Source of the DNA: Defluviicoccus sp.
Lineage (GTDB): Bacteria > Pseudomonadota > Alphaproteobacteria > MPNO01
Reading direction: 5' to 3'
DNA length: 64,000 nt
Assembly (NCBI GenBank): GCA_028821395.1
Contig: JAPPGP010000186.1
Span: 1-64,000, forward strand
The notes under the pieces were generated by a model. The model saw only the letters and a program-made list of their open reading frames with translations. It was not told where the DNA came from and searched no databases. A program made the translations under genes and the position numbers. Positions 1 through 8,457 of the stretch are shown in pieces. Each line of letters opens with the position of its first letter. Within the stretch, counting starts at the first letter, position 1.

Positions 1-420
1 AAACCGCCATACAATGGGCCCTGACCTAAACCGGACAGCAGTGGATCAAGTCCGGGCATCCATGGGCGGTGCATGGAGGGCCGGGTGCGGCCCGCCCCTA
101 TCGCCATCCCTCCAGACGGACCGCCGTGCCTGTGGCGAGGCCGCATGGATGGCCGGATCAAGTCCGGCCATGACGGGGTGGTGGCGGTGGAGGAGCAGGG
201 AGCACCGGGTGCGGCCTGCGTCGAAATTCCAGACCGGACAGCAGTGGACTCGATCCGGCCATCCATGCGGCCTCTCAGCCCGCGAGGCGGTAGGGAGAAG
301 CGGCGCCAGTGGATGCCCGGATCAAGCCCCGGACTTCGATCCGGGGCAAGTCCGGGCATGACGAGGTGGGGAGCGGTTGAGCTGTGGAGGAACCTCCGAA
401 CCGCGACACTGGCGTCTTGA
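1..420. repeat. Cluster of degenerate palindromic repeats, no gene
   Basis: This stretch has no convincing gene; the ORFs called in it are low-complexity translations of repeats. It holds several copies of a GGATCAAGTCCGG palindrome family. The clearest is at 149-171, with arms ATGGCCGGA and TCCGGCCAT. Partial copies lie at about 42-59, 250-268 and 308-362. Between 60 and 175 the arrangement matches the composite element seen again near 18.6 kb and 59.4 kb: a CCATGGGCG-type joint, a spacer with an AGGCCGC motif, then the palindrome and TGACG. From 421 to 568 I see only the leader of the next gene. Confidence 0.8.
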
Positions 421-568
421 TCGGTCGCCTTGCAGGGGCGGGCACCAGCCGGCGAATTCTCGACTCGTCGTCGATATGTCGGATATTGGACTCGCCAGCC
501 AATTGACTTACATTAGCCGTATCATGTATGGCAGAGAGCTGGCGCGTGCCGGCGAGAGAGGCAAGATC

Positions 569-799
569 ATGGCGCTGAAAAAGGTCACCATGAACCTGAC
601 CGAACGGGACATCGCCAATACCGAGATCCTTACCGCTCGGTTGAACACGAGAAACAAGGCCTCGACCGTCAGCAGCGCGCTGGCGATCGCCGAGGGCATC
701 ACGAAGAAAATCGAAGACGGTGGCGAGCTGATCGTCAAGAAGAAGGACGGATCGATGGAGACGATCCTCATCGCGGGCCTGAACGGCGCGAACGCTTGA
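569..799 (+). CDS. Small ribbon-helix-helix-like protein, 76 aa
   Basis: A 76-residue protein beginning MALKKVTMNLTERD. A predicted beta strand, then two helices (about residues 15-50), then a short polar tail with a KKKDGS turn. This is the general shape of ribbon-helix-helix regulators or antitoxins, and similar small hypothetical proteins are common in alphaproteobacteria. I chose the ATG at 569 over the long ORF start at 377 because the upstream translation has no coding character and a GAGAG-type ribosome site precedes 569. Its TGA overlaps the ATG of the decayed gene that follows, so the two were probably one operon. DNA binding is inferred, not shown. Confidence 0.65.
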   Translation: MALKKVTMNLTERDIANTEILTARLNTRNKASTVSSALAIAEGITKKIEDGGELIVKKKDGSMETILIAGLNGANA

Positions 800-1080
800 T
801 GGCGATCGAGTCCAGGTCTGAAGACACGAGAGATCCGCCCGACGATTGGGGATCGGTCGAAGAGGGCCCATCGGCCCCGTTGCGGCCCGGTCCCGCCTAA
901 CTTCGCGACCGCTTCTTCTATCGGGTGGTCGGGTCTTCCCTCGCGATACTCGCTGGCCTTGCTCTAATCTGAGCGATCGTTCTCGCTGCCTACGACAAGA
1001 CGGTGCCCGATTTCGTGGTTGCTCCGGGATCGACCGCCATTGGGGCTTTGGCGGGCGTGCCGGTAGCCGACCGGCGTTAG
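799..1080 (+). pseudogene. Decayed small membrane protein with two in-frame stops
   Basis: One reading frame from the ATG at 799 to the TAG at 1078 is coding-like but broken by a TAA at 898 and a TGA at 970. The first part is polar and acidic. The middle part (RDRFFYRVVGSSLAILAGLA) starts a transmembrane helix. After the TGA the frame continues AIVLAAYDKTVPDFVVAPGS, then a GALAG segment. The pattern of one helix, a short loop and a GSxxxGALAG end is known from small bacterial membrane proteins. The TGA falls where a glycine GGA would fit. The start overlaps the upstream stop as TGATG. Confidence 0.6.
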
Positions 1081-1153
1081 ATCGGATCTCTCACCATGTT
1101 GAACAGGTCCCGGCGCTACGTCCGCCCACCCATCGGGGGAAGGCCGGCGGCAG

Positions 1154-2404
1154 TCACCGGCGGGCGGTGAGATAGTCCTCGACATGGGCGGCGACGTAGC
1201 GCGCATCGTCGCCGACGCCATAGAGCAGCCCGGACTTCCGCTTCACCATCCAGTTGAGGCCGATAAAGTAGAGACCCGGTACCGACGTCGTGCCGCGGTC
1301 CGTCACCGGATAGCCCATCCCGTCGCGCACGGGAAAGTCGATCCAGGAAAAATCGTATGAGAACCCGGTTGCCCATATGACGGTGGTGACGGTCTCGGCC
1401 GCGAGGTCGATCGAGGGACGAAGGGATACCGACCAATCGTCCTCGGGCGGTTCGCCGTCGAGCTCCTGGGCGGTCGGAGGCGGCGCGTCGATGCCGTTTC
1501 TCTCTACGAACGCGTCCACATTCCGCTGGAAGCCCCGCGAGAACGCGTCGGCACTCTCCATGTTTTGTCGCAGGTCTGCGGCAAAGCCCATGGTACCGCC
1601 GTCCGCCGCCGTTAGCCATCCCAGCAGTTCGACGCCGTCGCGGCGCAGGCGGTGCAGGCCGACCGTCCGCCCCCCGTCGCGCCCGCTGAGCTGCACCTCG
1701 GCCCGGAAACGCTGCGCCGGAGAGTCCAGCATGTCGGGGGTCCGGTCGAAGAAGCCGAGCGCGTCGAGCCACGCGACGCAATCCCGCCCCCGGTAACGAC
1801 GGGGAACGCGCATCGCCCCGCCCGTGCTCAGCATCACCCGCCGCCCGGCGAGCCGCAGCTCGTCCGCGATCTGCCCGCCCGTCTGTCCGGAGCCGACGAC
1901 CAGGACCGCGCCGGGCTCCAGATCCCCGGGATTGCGGTAGCTCTCCGCATCGAGCTGTCGTATATGCGGCGACACGCGTGCGGCGAGGGCCGGCCGGCGC
2001 GGCGTCTGCATCGTGCCGGTGGCGACGACGACCGCCCGGGCCTCGAGCGGACCGTCCGAGGTCGCGACGCGCAGCCGCCCGTTCCCGCCCCGGCCGAGAG
2101 CGGCCACGTCGACACCCGTTCGGATCGGACAGCCGAAACGCCGCGCCCACCCCTCGAGATAGGCCACGAATTCGTCCCGGCGCATGAACCCGTCCGGGTC
2201 GGGACCGTCATACTCCGCTCCCGGCAGCCGGATGGTCCAGTTCGGGGTCACCAGGCTGAAGCCGTCCCATCGGCGTTTCGACCAGCTATCCGCCAGCACC
2301 CCCCGCTCCAGGACCGCGTGGTCGATTCCGCGGTCCGACAGGAAATAGCTGGTGCTGAGCCCGGCTTGCCCCGCGCCGATAACGATGATGTCCGGTCCCC
2401 GCAT
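1154..2404 (-). CDS. Flavin-containing monooxygenase-like FAD/NADPH oxidoreductase
   Basis: A 416-residue protein of the single-component flavoprotein monooxygenase group (CzcO/FMO-like). An N-terminal FAD Rossmann motif VIGAGQAGLS lies at about residues 8-17. A second dinucleotide-binding motif, VVGSGQTGGQ, at about 165 fits NADPH. The sequence VIWATGF, typical of this family, lies in the C-terminal third. Length is normal for the bacterial group. Family members oxygenate soft nucleophiles such as amines or sulfides, or perform Baeyer-Villiger reactions; the substrate cannot be read here. It stands alone between a pseudogene and the DUF924 fusion on the same strand. Confidence 0.85.
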   Translation of the reverse strand: MRGPDIIVIGAGQAGLSTSYFLSDRGIDHAVLERGVLADSWSKRRWDGFSLVTPNWTIRLPGAEYDGPDPDGFMRRDEFVAYLEGWARRFGCPIRTGVDVAALGRGGNGRLRVATSDGPLEARAVVVATGTMQTPRRPALAARVSPHIRQLDAESYRNPGDLEPGAVLVVGSGQTGGQIADELRLAGRRVMLSTGGAMRVPRRYRGRDCVAWLDALGFFDRTPDMLDSPAQRFRAEVQLSGRDGGRTVGLHRLRRDGVELLGWLTAADGGTMGFAADLRQNMESADAFSRGFQRNVDAFVERNGIDAPPPTAQELDGEPPEDDWSVSLRPSIDLAAETVTTVIWATGFSYDFSWIDFPVRDGMGYPVTDRGTTSVPGLYFIGLNWMVKRKSGLLYGVGDDARYVAAHVEDYLTARR

Positions 2405-2524
2405 CGCGTCTCATCTCCCCGGATTCCCCGGTGGCGGAAGGTCCGCAACGCGCGCTGCGTCGGACCGAGGATCGCGGCTTTCAGTCGGCGCGGTGTGCAG
2501 CGCGACTGGAACGCGGGCCCGCAC

Positions 2525-4147
2525 TCAGCTGCCGATTCTCTTGCTCAAGCTCAGATGGTTCCGACCGTTCTCGTGCCGGTATCGCAGGTCGTCGGCATAG
2601 GTGCGGACCAGGTGCAGACCGATGCCCTCCTCCACCGTCTCTTCCATGATCGTGTCGGGTCCGGGCTGGAACATGAACGATTTCGGATCGAGCTCGCGGC
2701 CGTCGTCGACCGTGCGGATCGCGAGTCTGCGTCCCCCGTCGTCCATTTCGAGATGGACATCGATAGACTGCCCGCCGGGATCGTCGTAGCCGTGCTCAAC
2801 GATGTACATCAGCACCTCTTCGATACACAGCTGCACCTGAAACCGGTCCTGTTGCGAAAGTCCGTGCCGGTCGGCGAAACCGTCGACGGCGTCGGCAACC
2901 CGTTCCAGCTCGCTTGCGTCGTTCGGGATGGCCAGGCTGAGGCTCCGAGTCGAGTCCGGCGGCGGATCCGAAGTCGGTTCGAGGCCGTCGCGCCCGCTCG
3001 GCCTTGCGCCTGCCGTCGCCGCGGACGGCCCGTCGCCCCGAACCAGCGCGCTCAATGCCGCGACATCGATCGCGGGTTCCAGCGAGTGCTTGGCGCTGCA
3101 GGGCGGCCAGCTCGAATCTCCGTCCTTCAGGATGAGGCGCCTGACCGCGTCCGTCAGCTCGACCACCGGCGGCGCCCGCCGCAGGCGGTCGAACGTCTGC
3201 GCCTGCTCCGGGAGCCGCAGATGGCGGTAGAGGATCGGATAGGGCACGGCATCGTCACCGGCGAGTGCGAAAAGATCCATCGGCGAAGCCGGATCTTCCG
3301 GGGTAAGCTCCGCGGTGCGGAGCAGACTGGCGACCGCCTCGCGGGCTATCCGGTCTTCGTCGATCCCGTCCGCCACCCGGTGCAATGCGCCCAGCAAGGC
3401 GAAATAATCCGGGTTCAGCGGCTGGGTGAAGCTCCATAGCGGTCGCATCGGGTCGGTGAGGTAGCGCGACTCGCCGCCGCGGTGAGGGCGCATCAGGGCG
3501 GCGTTGCGATGAGGGAAGCGGCCGAACAGGAGCAGCGTCTCGGAGTGCTCGATTGCCGCCTTGACGATCGACCAGCTCACGAATTGGTTGATCCTGCGCC
3601 GATTGCCCGGCACCTCGTTTGTCAGATCGACGCTCCAGCGGGCAAATTTCCGGATCGAGAGCTCCTGGAGCGTCAGGTCCTCGGCATGCGATAGCGGAGC
3701 GTAGATCCAGAAGCGCTCGATGACGTTGTAATTTGCGAATTCGCGATCCGCCTCGCAGGCTTGCCGGGACAACGAGCCGGCGAGGGGGTCGTAGGCGTAG
3801 GCGAGCGCGGTACCGCGGTATACGGTTCGCGGAAACTGGTCGAGGACGATCAGCTTCGCCAGCAAGCCCCTCGGCGTGTTCCAGACCGGATCGCGGAAGA
3901 AGCTATCCAGCCCTTCGCGGTGAATTTGTTCGCACCAGGCGCGCTGCGTTCGAACGGCGTTCGGGTAATCGGCGCTTCTGGCGAACGGCCCGACCCGCCA
4001 TTTCAGCATCCCCTGCTGCCAGTTCTCGCGGGACGCATCCGCCGCCGACCGCAGGGGCCCGAGCCAGAAGTCCAGCACCGCCTCCGGCGATCGTTCCGCG
4101 ATACCGTCTTTTCCGCCGGGTCTCATGTCCAGGGCTGGCCCCGGCAC
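2525..4147 (-). CDS. DUF924 domain fused to anti-sigma-type HATPase domain
   Basis: A 540-residue protein with an unusual architecture. Residues ~20-215 match DUF924 (motifs VLDFWLG, LIVLDQFPRTVYRGTA, FGRFPHRNAAL), normally a stand-alone protein of about 180-200 aa. Residues ~215-390 are a helical linker region I do not recognise. Residues ~410-540 match the RsbW/SpoIIAB-type HATPase (HATPase_c_2), with QLCIEEVLMYIVEHGY as the N box, VDDGRELDP as the G1 region, and EEGIGLHLVRTYADDL. The usual Asn of the N box (EEVLxN) is replaced by Tyr, so ATP/Mg binding may be altered. No sigma factor, STAS partner or PP2C phosphatase gene is adjacent. A second in-frame Met eight codons in is an alternative start. 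Confidence 0.8.
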   Translation of the reverse strand: MPGPALDMRPGGKDGIAERSPEAVLDFWLGPLRSAADASRENWQQGMLKWRVGPFARSADYPNAVRTQRAWCEQIHREGLDSFFRDPVWNTPRGLLAKLIVLDQFPRTVYRGTALAYAYDPLAGSLSRQACEADREFANYNVIERFWIYAPLSHAEDLTLQELSIRKFARWSVDLTNEVPGNRRRINQFVSWSIVKAAIEHSETLLLFGRFPHRNAALMRPHRGGESRYLTDPMRPLWSFTQPLNPDYFALLGALHRVADGIDEDRIAREAVASLLRTAELTPEDPASPMDLFALAGDDAVPYPILYRHLRLPEQAQTFDRLRRAPPVVELTDAVRRLILKDGDSSWPPCSAKHSLEPAIDVAALSALVRGDGPSAATAGARPSGRDGLEPTSDPPPDSTRSLSLAIPNDASELERVADAVDGFADRHGLSQQDRFQVQLCIEEVLMYIVEHGYDDPGGQSIDVHLEMDDGGRRLAIRTVDDGRELDPKSFMFQPGPDTIMEETVEEGIGLHLVRTYADDLRYRHENGRNHLSLSKRIGS

Positions 4148-4276
4148 GGGCGGAACACGGCAACGGCCGGGAGATGGCGTTGGCGCAGCTTGCGGGGCGC
4201 CGATTGCCCTCCCTCCCTACGGTCTTCTGGCACCGCCACGCAGAGCTCTTGCAGTTTGCTTATATTCATTTTACTT

Positions 4277-4305
4277 ATGATATTCTTATTCCATTACATG
4301 CTCAA
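4277..4305 (-). promoter_or_regulatory. Candidate sigma70-type promoter for the DUF924-HATPase gene
   Basis: On the minus strand, TTGAGC and TATCAT are separated by 17 bases. They lie in an AT-rich pocket (about 4245-4345) that stands out from the GC-rich surroundings, roughly 130 bases before the start at 4147. The rest of the 4148-4434 gap shows no gene. Confidence 0.4.
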
Positions 4306-4434
4306 GTCGCTCGATTCAAAGCAAATCCATGCCCAAGATTGTTTAATGGTATCGTCGCAGAGGACGGTTCGACCGGACGACCCGGGCGATACCCGCGGCG
4401 ACCGAACCGGCCGTCGACGCGACCGGCGATCGCT

Positions 4435-5289
4435 CTATATCACCCGCACGGCGTCGCCCCGCTTCACCGTGCCGCCCCGGACGACGAAGGCGTAGACGCC
4501 GGCGCAGGGGAGCGGCTCGTTGTCGAGCACCGGGACCGGGATGCTGTTGTGCTCGGCGATGGCGCGGAGGATCGACGGGTCCTTGGCCAGGTCCTGCTGG
4601 GCGAGTGTCGGGATCGAACAGCGCGGCGTCGGGTCGGAGATTCGGAGCCTGACCTCGTCGCCGATGGCGAGCTCCCGGCCCACCCAGCCGTTCTCGACGA
4701 AGCCGCGCGCGCCCTCGGGCGTGGCGATGGTCACGTTGGGCCGGAAACGCCGCGCGACGAAGCTGGACCCGGGGCGAAGCTCGGCGAGGCGCGCCAGCGT
4801 CGCCGTGGTGATGAGGTGGAGCGCGGCATAGTCGGAGAACCGTCCCGCCATCATCAGCCCGCCGATGTCGACGACGGTCTCTTCTTCCGCGAGCGGGTCG
4901 AGACGTTCGACGCTGACGGCCGCCGGCCGCTCCGAAGTCAGCGAGACCGGCCGGCCCAGGGTCGCCGACAGGCGCGCATCCGCTTCCCCGCCGTCGCTGG
5001 ACACCGCGCTTCCGTCCGGCCAGAAGATGCGTACCGGCGGGAGCGGTGCGCCGATGCGCGGCGGGGTGACGAAATCGGCGGCCAGCGCCAGCAGCTTGTC
5101 CCACTTCTTGGGCGTCTTGGCGCTCCCCACCCTGCCGCTGGCCGCGTCGATCACCGCGTAGGCACGGTCGCCCAGAATGCCGCCCTCGGCTATCGGCGCC
5201 TCGTCGAGCTTGCTGCCGGCCATGGACTTGACCGGGTAGCGCCAGAGCGCCTTGACGGTGCCGCCTTCGCGTGTGTCGTGCGAAGCCAT
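4435..5289 (-). CDS. MOSC domain-containing protein
   Basis: A 284-residue protein with the MOSC N-terminal beta-barrel (ALWRYPVKSM near residue 15, then GDRAYAVID) and the MOSC core (RRFRPNVTI, then DPTPRCSIPT, which carries the conserved Cys). MOSC proteins are related to the Moco sulfurase C-terminus and to YcbX/YiiM, which act in molybdenum-cofactor-dependent reduction or detoxification. The larger ORF running to 7254 is a shadow of the TRAP genes. The start at 5289 (MASHDTR) was chosen by homology and spacing. It is the last gene of a leftward operon after the TRAP genes; a role in their pathway is not evident. Confidence 0.85.
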   Translation of the reverse strand: MASHDTREGGTVKALWRYPVKSMAGSKLDEAPIAEGGILGDRAYAVIDAASGRVGSAKTPKKWDKLLALAADFVTPPRIGAPLPPVRIFWPDGSAVSSDGGEADARLSATLGRPVSLTSERPAAVSVERLDPLAEEETVVDIGGLMMAGRFSDYAALHLITTATLARLAELRPGSSFVARRFRPNVTIATPEGARGFVENGWVGRELAIGDEVRLRISDPTPRCSIPTLAQQDLAKDPSILRAIAEHNSIPVPVLDNEPLPCAGVYAFVVRGGTVKRGDAVRVI

Positions 5290-5318
5290 CGCGGTGTCTC
5301 CCTGCGTCCGGGGCGCGG

Positions 5319-6725
5319 CTACCCGCCGAGCCAGGGCAGCCAGATCGCGATCCCGGGGAAGATCACGATCAAGAGGGCGACCAGCAGCGCGCAGCCCATG
5401 AAGGGCAGCGCGGCGATGCAGATCTCGCCGAACCGCGTGCCGGGCGGCGCGACGCCCTGCATGACGAACAGCAGCAGGCCGAAGGGCGGGGTGGTGAGGC
5501 TGATCTCCATCGCCAGCAGCATGATGACGGCGAACCAGATCAGCTTGACTTCCAGTGCCAGCCCGAAATCGAGGCCCTGCACCACGGGAAAGAAGATCGG
5601 CACCGTCAGCAGCATCATGGCGAGCTGGTCCATGAACATGCCGAGCAGCAGCAGGATCCCGAACATCATCAACAGCATCACATAGGGCGAGACCTCGAAG
5701 CCGGTGATCCAGGCGATCAGCGCGGCGCTCGACCCCGACGCCGCCAGCACGTTGGAGAACAGCGAAGAGCCGAACAGGATCATCAGCGCGATGACCGTAA
5801 CTCGCCCCGCGCCCCACATCGACTTCCACATCGCCACCGCGAAGAACGGCCCGAAGGCCAGCGCCCGGCGGAAATCGCCGCGCGCGAGCGGCACCAGGAA
5901 CAGATAGGCGACCGCCAGAAGGATCACCCCGACCGACCCGTAGGCCGCCGCCTCGGACGGCGTCGCCACGCCCCCCATGATCAGGGCGATGACGAAGACG
6001 ATGATCGAGACCATCGGCACGACATCGAGGAGAAACAGCGTGACGCGCCGGCCGAGCGGCACGGTTTCGACGTCGTAAGACGGCGCCGCCGACGGGTCGA
6101 GGGTCGCGCGGACGAAGATCAGGATGGTGTAGAAGACGGCCAGCAGCAGCCCGGGCACGACGCCTGCGATCAGCAGCCGGCCGATGTCGATCTCCGCCAG
6201 CGTGCCGAGCAGCACGGCGAGCGCGGACGGCGGGATCAGCATGGCGAGCCCGCCGGTGCCGAGGATGGGGCCGATCGACATGCTCTTGCGGTAGCCGCGC
6301 CGGGTCATCTCCGGGACCATCAGCGTGCCCAAGAGGGCGGTCGAGCCCATCGACGAGCCCGACAGCGTCGCGAAGGCCGTGCCGCCCGCCACGGTGACGT
6401 ATGAGAGACGCGCCGGCACGCGGCCCATCAGCCGTTCCACGGCGTTGAACATCCGGTTGGCGAGGCCGGTGTGGAAGAACAGCTCGCCCATCAGAAGGAA
6501 CATCGGGATCGGCACGATGGCGAAGATCGTCATGTTTCCGAAGGCGTTGTCGACATGCTGGCCGATCGCCGAGTGCACGCGCGTGTCGAAATCGCCGAAC
6601 CGGCCGAAGATGAAGAAGGCGGCCACCGTGTTGACCGCGATGAAGGCGATTCCCACCGGCAGCCCGACGAACATCAGAGCCAGGATGGAGCCGAACAGCG
6701 CGAGCAGGATCCAGTACCACTCCAT
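5319..6725 (-). CDS. TRAP transporter large permease (DctM family)
   Basis: A 468-residue, very hydrophobic protein with the DctM fold of about 12 membrane helices. It is the ion-coupled channel subunit of a TRAP transporter in the inner membrane. Family signatures include an SGSSMGSTALLG loop near residue 130, an ILGTGGLAMLIPPS segment, and TTPPFGLLLFV near the C-terminus. The start directly abuts the stop of the small permease gene (6726), so translation is probably coupled. With the binding protein at 7362-8360 it forms a complete TRAP set. Confidence 0.93.
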   Translation of the reverse strand: MEWYWILLALFGSILALMFVGLPVGIAFIAVNTVAAFFIFGRFGDFDTRVHSAIGQHVDNAFGNMTIFAIVPIPMFLLMGELFFHTGLANRMFNAVERLMGRVPARLSYVTVAGGTAFATLSGSSMGSTALLGTLMVPEMTRRGYRKSMSIGPILGTGGLAMLIPPSALAVLLGTLAEIDIGRLLIAGVVPGLLLAVFYTILIFVRATLDPSAAPSYDVETVPLGRRVTLFLLDVVPMVSIIVFVIALIMGGVATPSEAAAYGSVGVILLAVAYLFLVPLARGDFRRALAFGPFFAVAMWKSMWGAGRVTVIALMILFGSSLFSNVLAASGSSAALIAWITGFEVSPYVMLLMMFGILLLLGMFMDQLAMMLLTVPIFFPVVQGLDFGLALEVKLIWFAVIMLLAMEISLTTPPFGLLLFVMQGVAPPGTRFGEICIAALPFMGCALLVALLIVIFPGIAIWLPWLGG

Positions 6726-7298
6726 CTAGCGGGCTTCCGTGAGGCTGCGCTTGGTCTCCTCCAGCTCCAGCCGCTCGTTGGCGATCCCGGCGTCGCCGCT
6801 GTGCATGATCTCGCGGCCGAAGATGTAGCGCAGGAACTCGACCGCCATGAACAGGAACCCAACCGGGTAGGAGACGGTGATCGTCCAGAGGCGCATGCCC
6901 CGGTCGTCGCGCAGCTCGTCGAAGGCGAGCGGGTCCTCGACCTGCTCGACGAAGATGCCGAGCGTGTACCAGGCCCAGACCAGGCAGATGACGGCACACA
7001 GCGCGGCGATCCCCCGGGACAGTGCCGCCCGGCTGCGTTCCGGCACGGCGGCGGTGAGCAGTTCGATATAGACATGCCCCCGGGTCCTGACGAGCCAGGG
7101 CGAGCCCAGGAACAGGATGTAGATGAAGCCGTACTCGATGAGCGTGAAGACGAACTGGTTGTAGGCCCAGCCCGCGCTGCGGAAGATCGTCACGTAGACG
7201 ATCGCGAGCATGATGAAGCCGATATAGAGCGCGGCCAGCGCCATCAGCGCCCACAGGAGGCCGGCCCAGACCCGGTCGAGGGCGCGCAGGACGGTCAT
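6726..7298 (-). CDS. TRAP transporter small permease (DctQ family)
   Basis: A 190-residue membrane protein with four predicted helices, at about residues 15-40, 50-70, 90-115 and 140-165. This is the usual size and layout of DctQ, which joins DctM in the inner membrane. The sequence FLGSPWLVRTRGHVYIELL around the second helix is the conserved DctQ region. It lies between the binding-protein gene and dctM in the same leftward operon. The C-terminal tail is charged and cytoplasmic in the family. Confidence 0.9.
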   Translation of the reverse strand: MTVLRALDRVWAGLLWALMALAALYIGFIMLAIVYVTIFRSAGWAYNQFVFTLIEYGFIYILFLGSPWLVRTRGHVYIELLTAAVPERSRAALSRGIAALCAVICLVWAWYTLGIFVEQVEDPLAFDELRDDRGMRLWTITVSYPVGFLFMAVEFLRYIFGREIMHSGDAGIANERLELEETKRSLTEAR

Positions 7299-7361
7299 CC
7301 GCCGCCGTTCCCGCCCGTCATGCCGGCCTCCCCGGCGCGGGAAGCCGGGATCGCGAAGACC

Positions 7362-8360
7362 CTATTGCTGCTGCCAGAGCTCGCGCAGCTTGGCGACGTG
7401 CTCGGTCGGGCGCTTCGCCTTTTTCAGCCGGTCCATCATGCGGCCGTAAGCCGAATCGACGGCGAGCTTGGAATAGACGGTGGCTGCGGGGACGGTGTGG
7501 AACTTCATTCCCTCCTTGGCCAGCATTGCCCGCTCCTTCTTCGACTCCTCGAGCAGGACCTTGCGCACCGCCGTCTCGTTGGCGATCACCATGTCCTGGA
7601 CCTGCTTGCGGAGCGCGGAGTCCAGGCTATTCCACGTCTTCAGGTTGATGAACCAGCCGATATCGGTGTGGTAGAACTCCGGCTCCACCGCGTGGCGCAG
7701 GAACTTGTCCCATTTGAGGCCCTTGAGGCCGATGGTGGCCCAGGCGGCCGCGTCCACCACGCCCTTCTCCAGCGCCGAATAGACCTGCGTCGCCGGCAGC
7801 GGATGGGTGGTCGCGTTCATGGCGCGGAAGAAGGCGCCGTAGATCGGGTTGTCGCGGAGTTTCACGCCGTCGAGGTCCAGCATGCCCTTGTCGTTGAACC
7901 TGGGCGCGTTCGCCATGTAGATGCGGAAGCGCCCGCCCGCCGAGGTCCAACCGAGGTTCTTCACGCCGAAATATTTCTGCTGGAGCTCGTCCAGCATCTT
8001 GAGCCCGCCATTGGCACGCACGATCGCCGGGTTGGAGGGGGAGGTCGCCACTGCCTCGTTCTCCGGCACCGCCCGGGCGAAGAAGGCGTAGGGCCCGCAA
8101 TAGAGGTCGACCCGGCCCTTGCGCACGGCGGGCGGCTGCTGGAACATCTTGATCGAGTTGAACGGCAGCACGTTGATCGCGAGCTTGCCCTTGGCCGCCG
8201 CCGTGATGTCCGCGGCGAGCTGCTTGCACTGCTTGGTGTAGATCAGGAAGTCCGGAAACGGATAGACCAGGTTCAGCTTGACTTCGGCGGACGCCGTGGA
8301 CGCGCCGGCCCAAAGCACGGCCGCGGCGAGCAGCGCTCTTGCGGTCTTCGATCTCGACAT
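7362..8360 (-). CDS. TRAP transporter solute-binding protein (DctP family)
   Basis: A 332-residue periplasmic protein with an N-terminal signal peptide (LLAAAVLWAGASTASA, cleavage near residue 25) and DctP-family features: an early beta strand, a GRVDLYCGPYAFF segment, a VKLRDNPIYGAFFRAM segment containing the usual carboxylate-binding Arg region, and a PATQVYSALEKGVVDAAAW segment. It delivers an organic acid to the DctQM permease encoded just downstream. The ligand is not predictable. The distance to the DctQ gene is 63 bases. Confidence 0.88.
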   Translation of the reverse strand: MSRSKTARALLAAAVLWAGASTASAEVKLNLVYPFPDFLIYTKQCKQLAADITAAAKGKLAINVLPFNSIKMFQQPPAVRKGRVDLYCGPYAFFARAVPENEAVATSPSNPAIVRANGGLKMLDELQQKYFGVKNLGWTSAGGRFRIYMANAPRFNDKGMLDLDGVKLRDNPIYGAFFRAMNATTHPLPATQVYSALEKGVVDAAAWATIGLKGLKWDKFLRHAVEPEFYHTDIGWFINLKTWNSLDSALRKQVQDMVIANETAVRKVLLEESKKERAMLAKEGMKFHTVPAATVYSKLAVDSAYGRMMDRLKKAKRPTEHVAKLRELWQQQ

Positions 8361-8457
8361 GGCGGCTCTCCCCCTTTCCCGAGAGTGGCGAGTGTCCCAC
8401 AGCGGAGCGCCGCGGAACAGGGACGCCCGCCGCCGCGCCGGGCGGCGGGCGAACGCT

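Noticed and set aside
1-420. A CRISPR array
   Set aside because: Repeats are irregular in spacing and palindromic with variable centres, and there are no uniform spacers or cas genes.
3761-4495. A 244-aa plus-strand ORF with a hydrophobic stretch (SLLIFILLMIFLFHYML)
   Set aside because: The hydrophobic run comes from the AT-rich promoter pocket. The rest is antisense to the DUF924 gene and no ribosome site fits.
4435-7254. A 939-aa minus-strand ORF
   Set aside because: Only the last 284 codons are the MOSC protein. The rest is a wrong frame of the TRAP permease genes.
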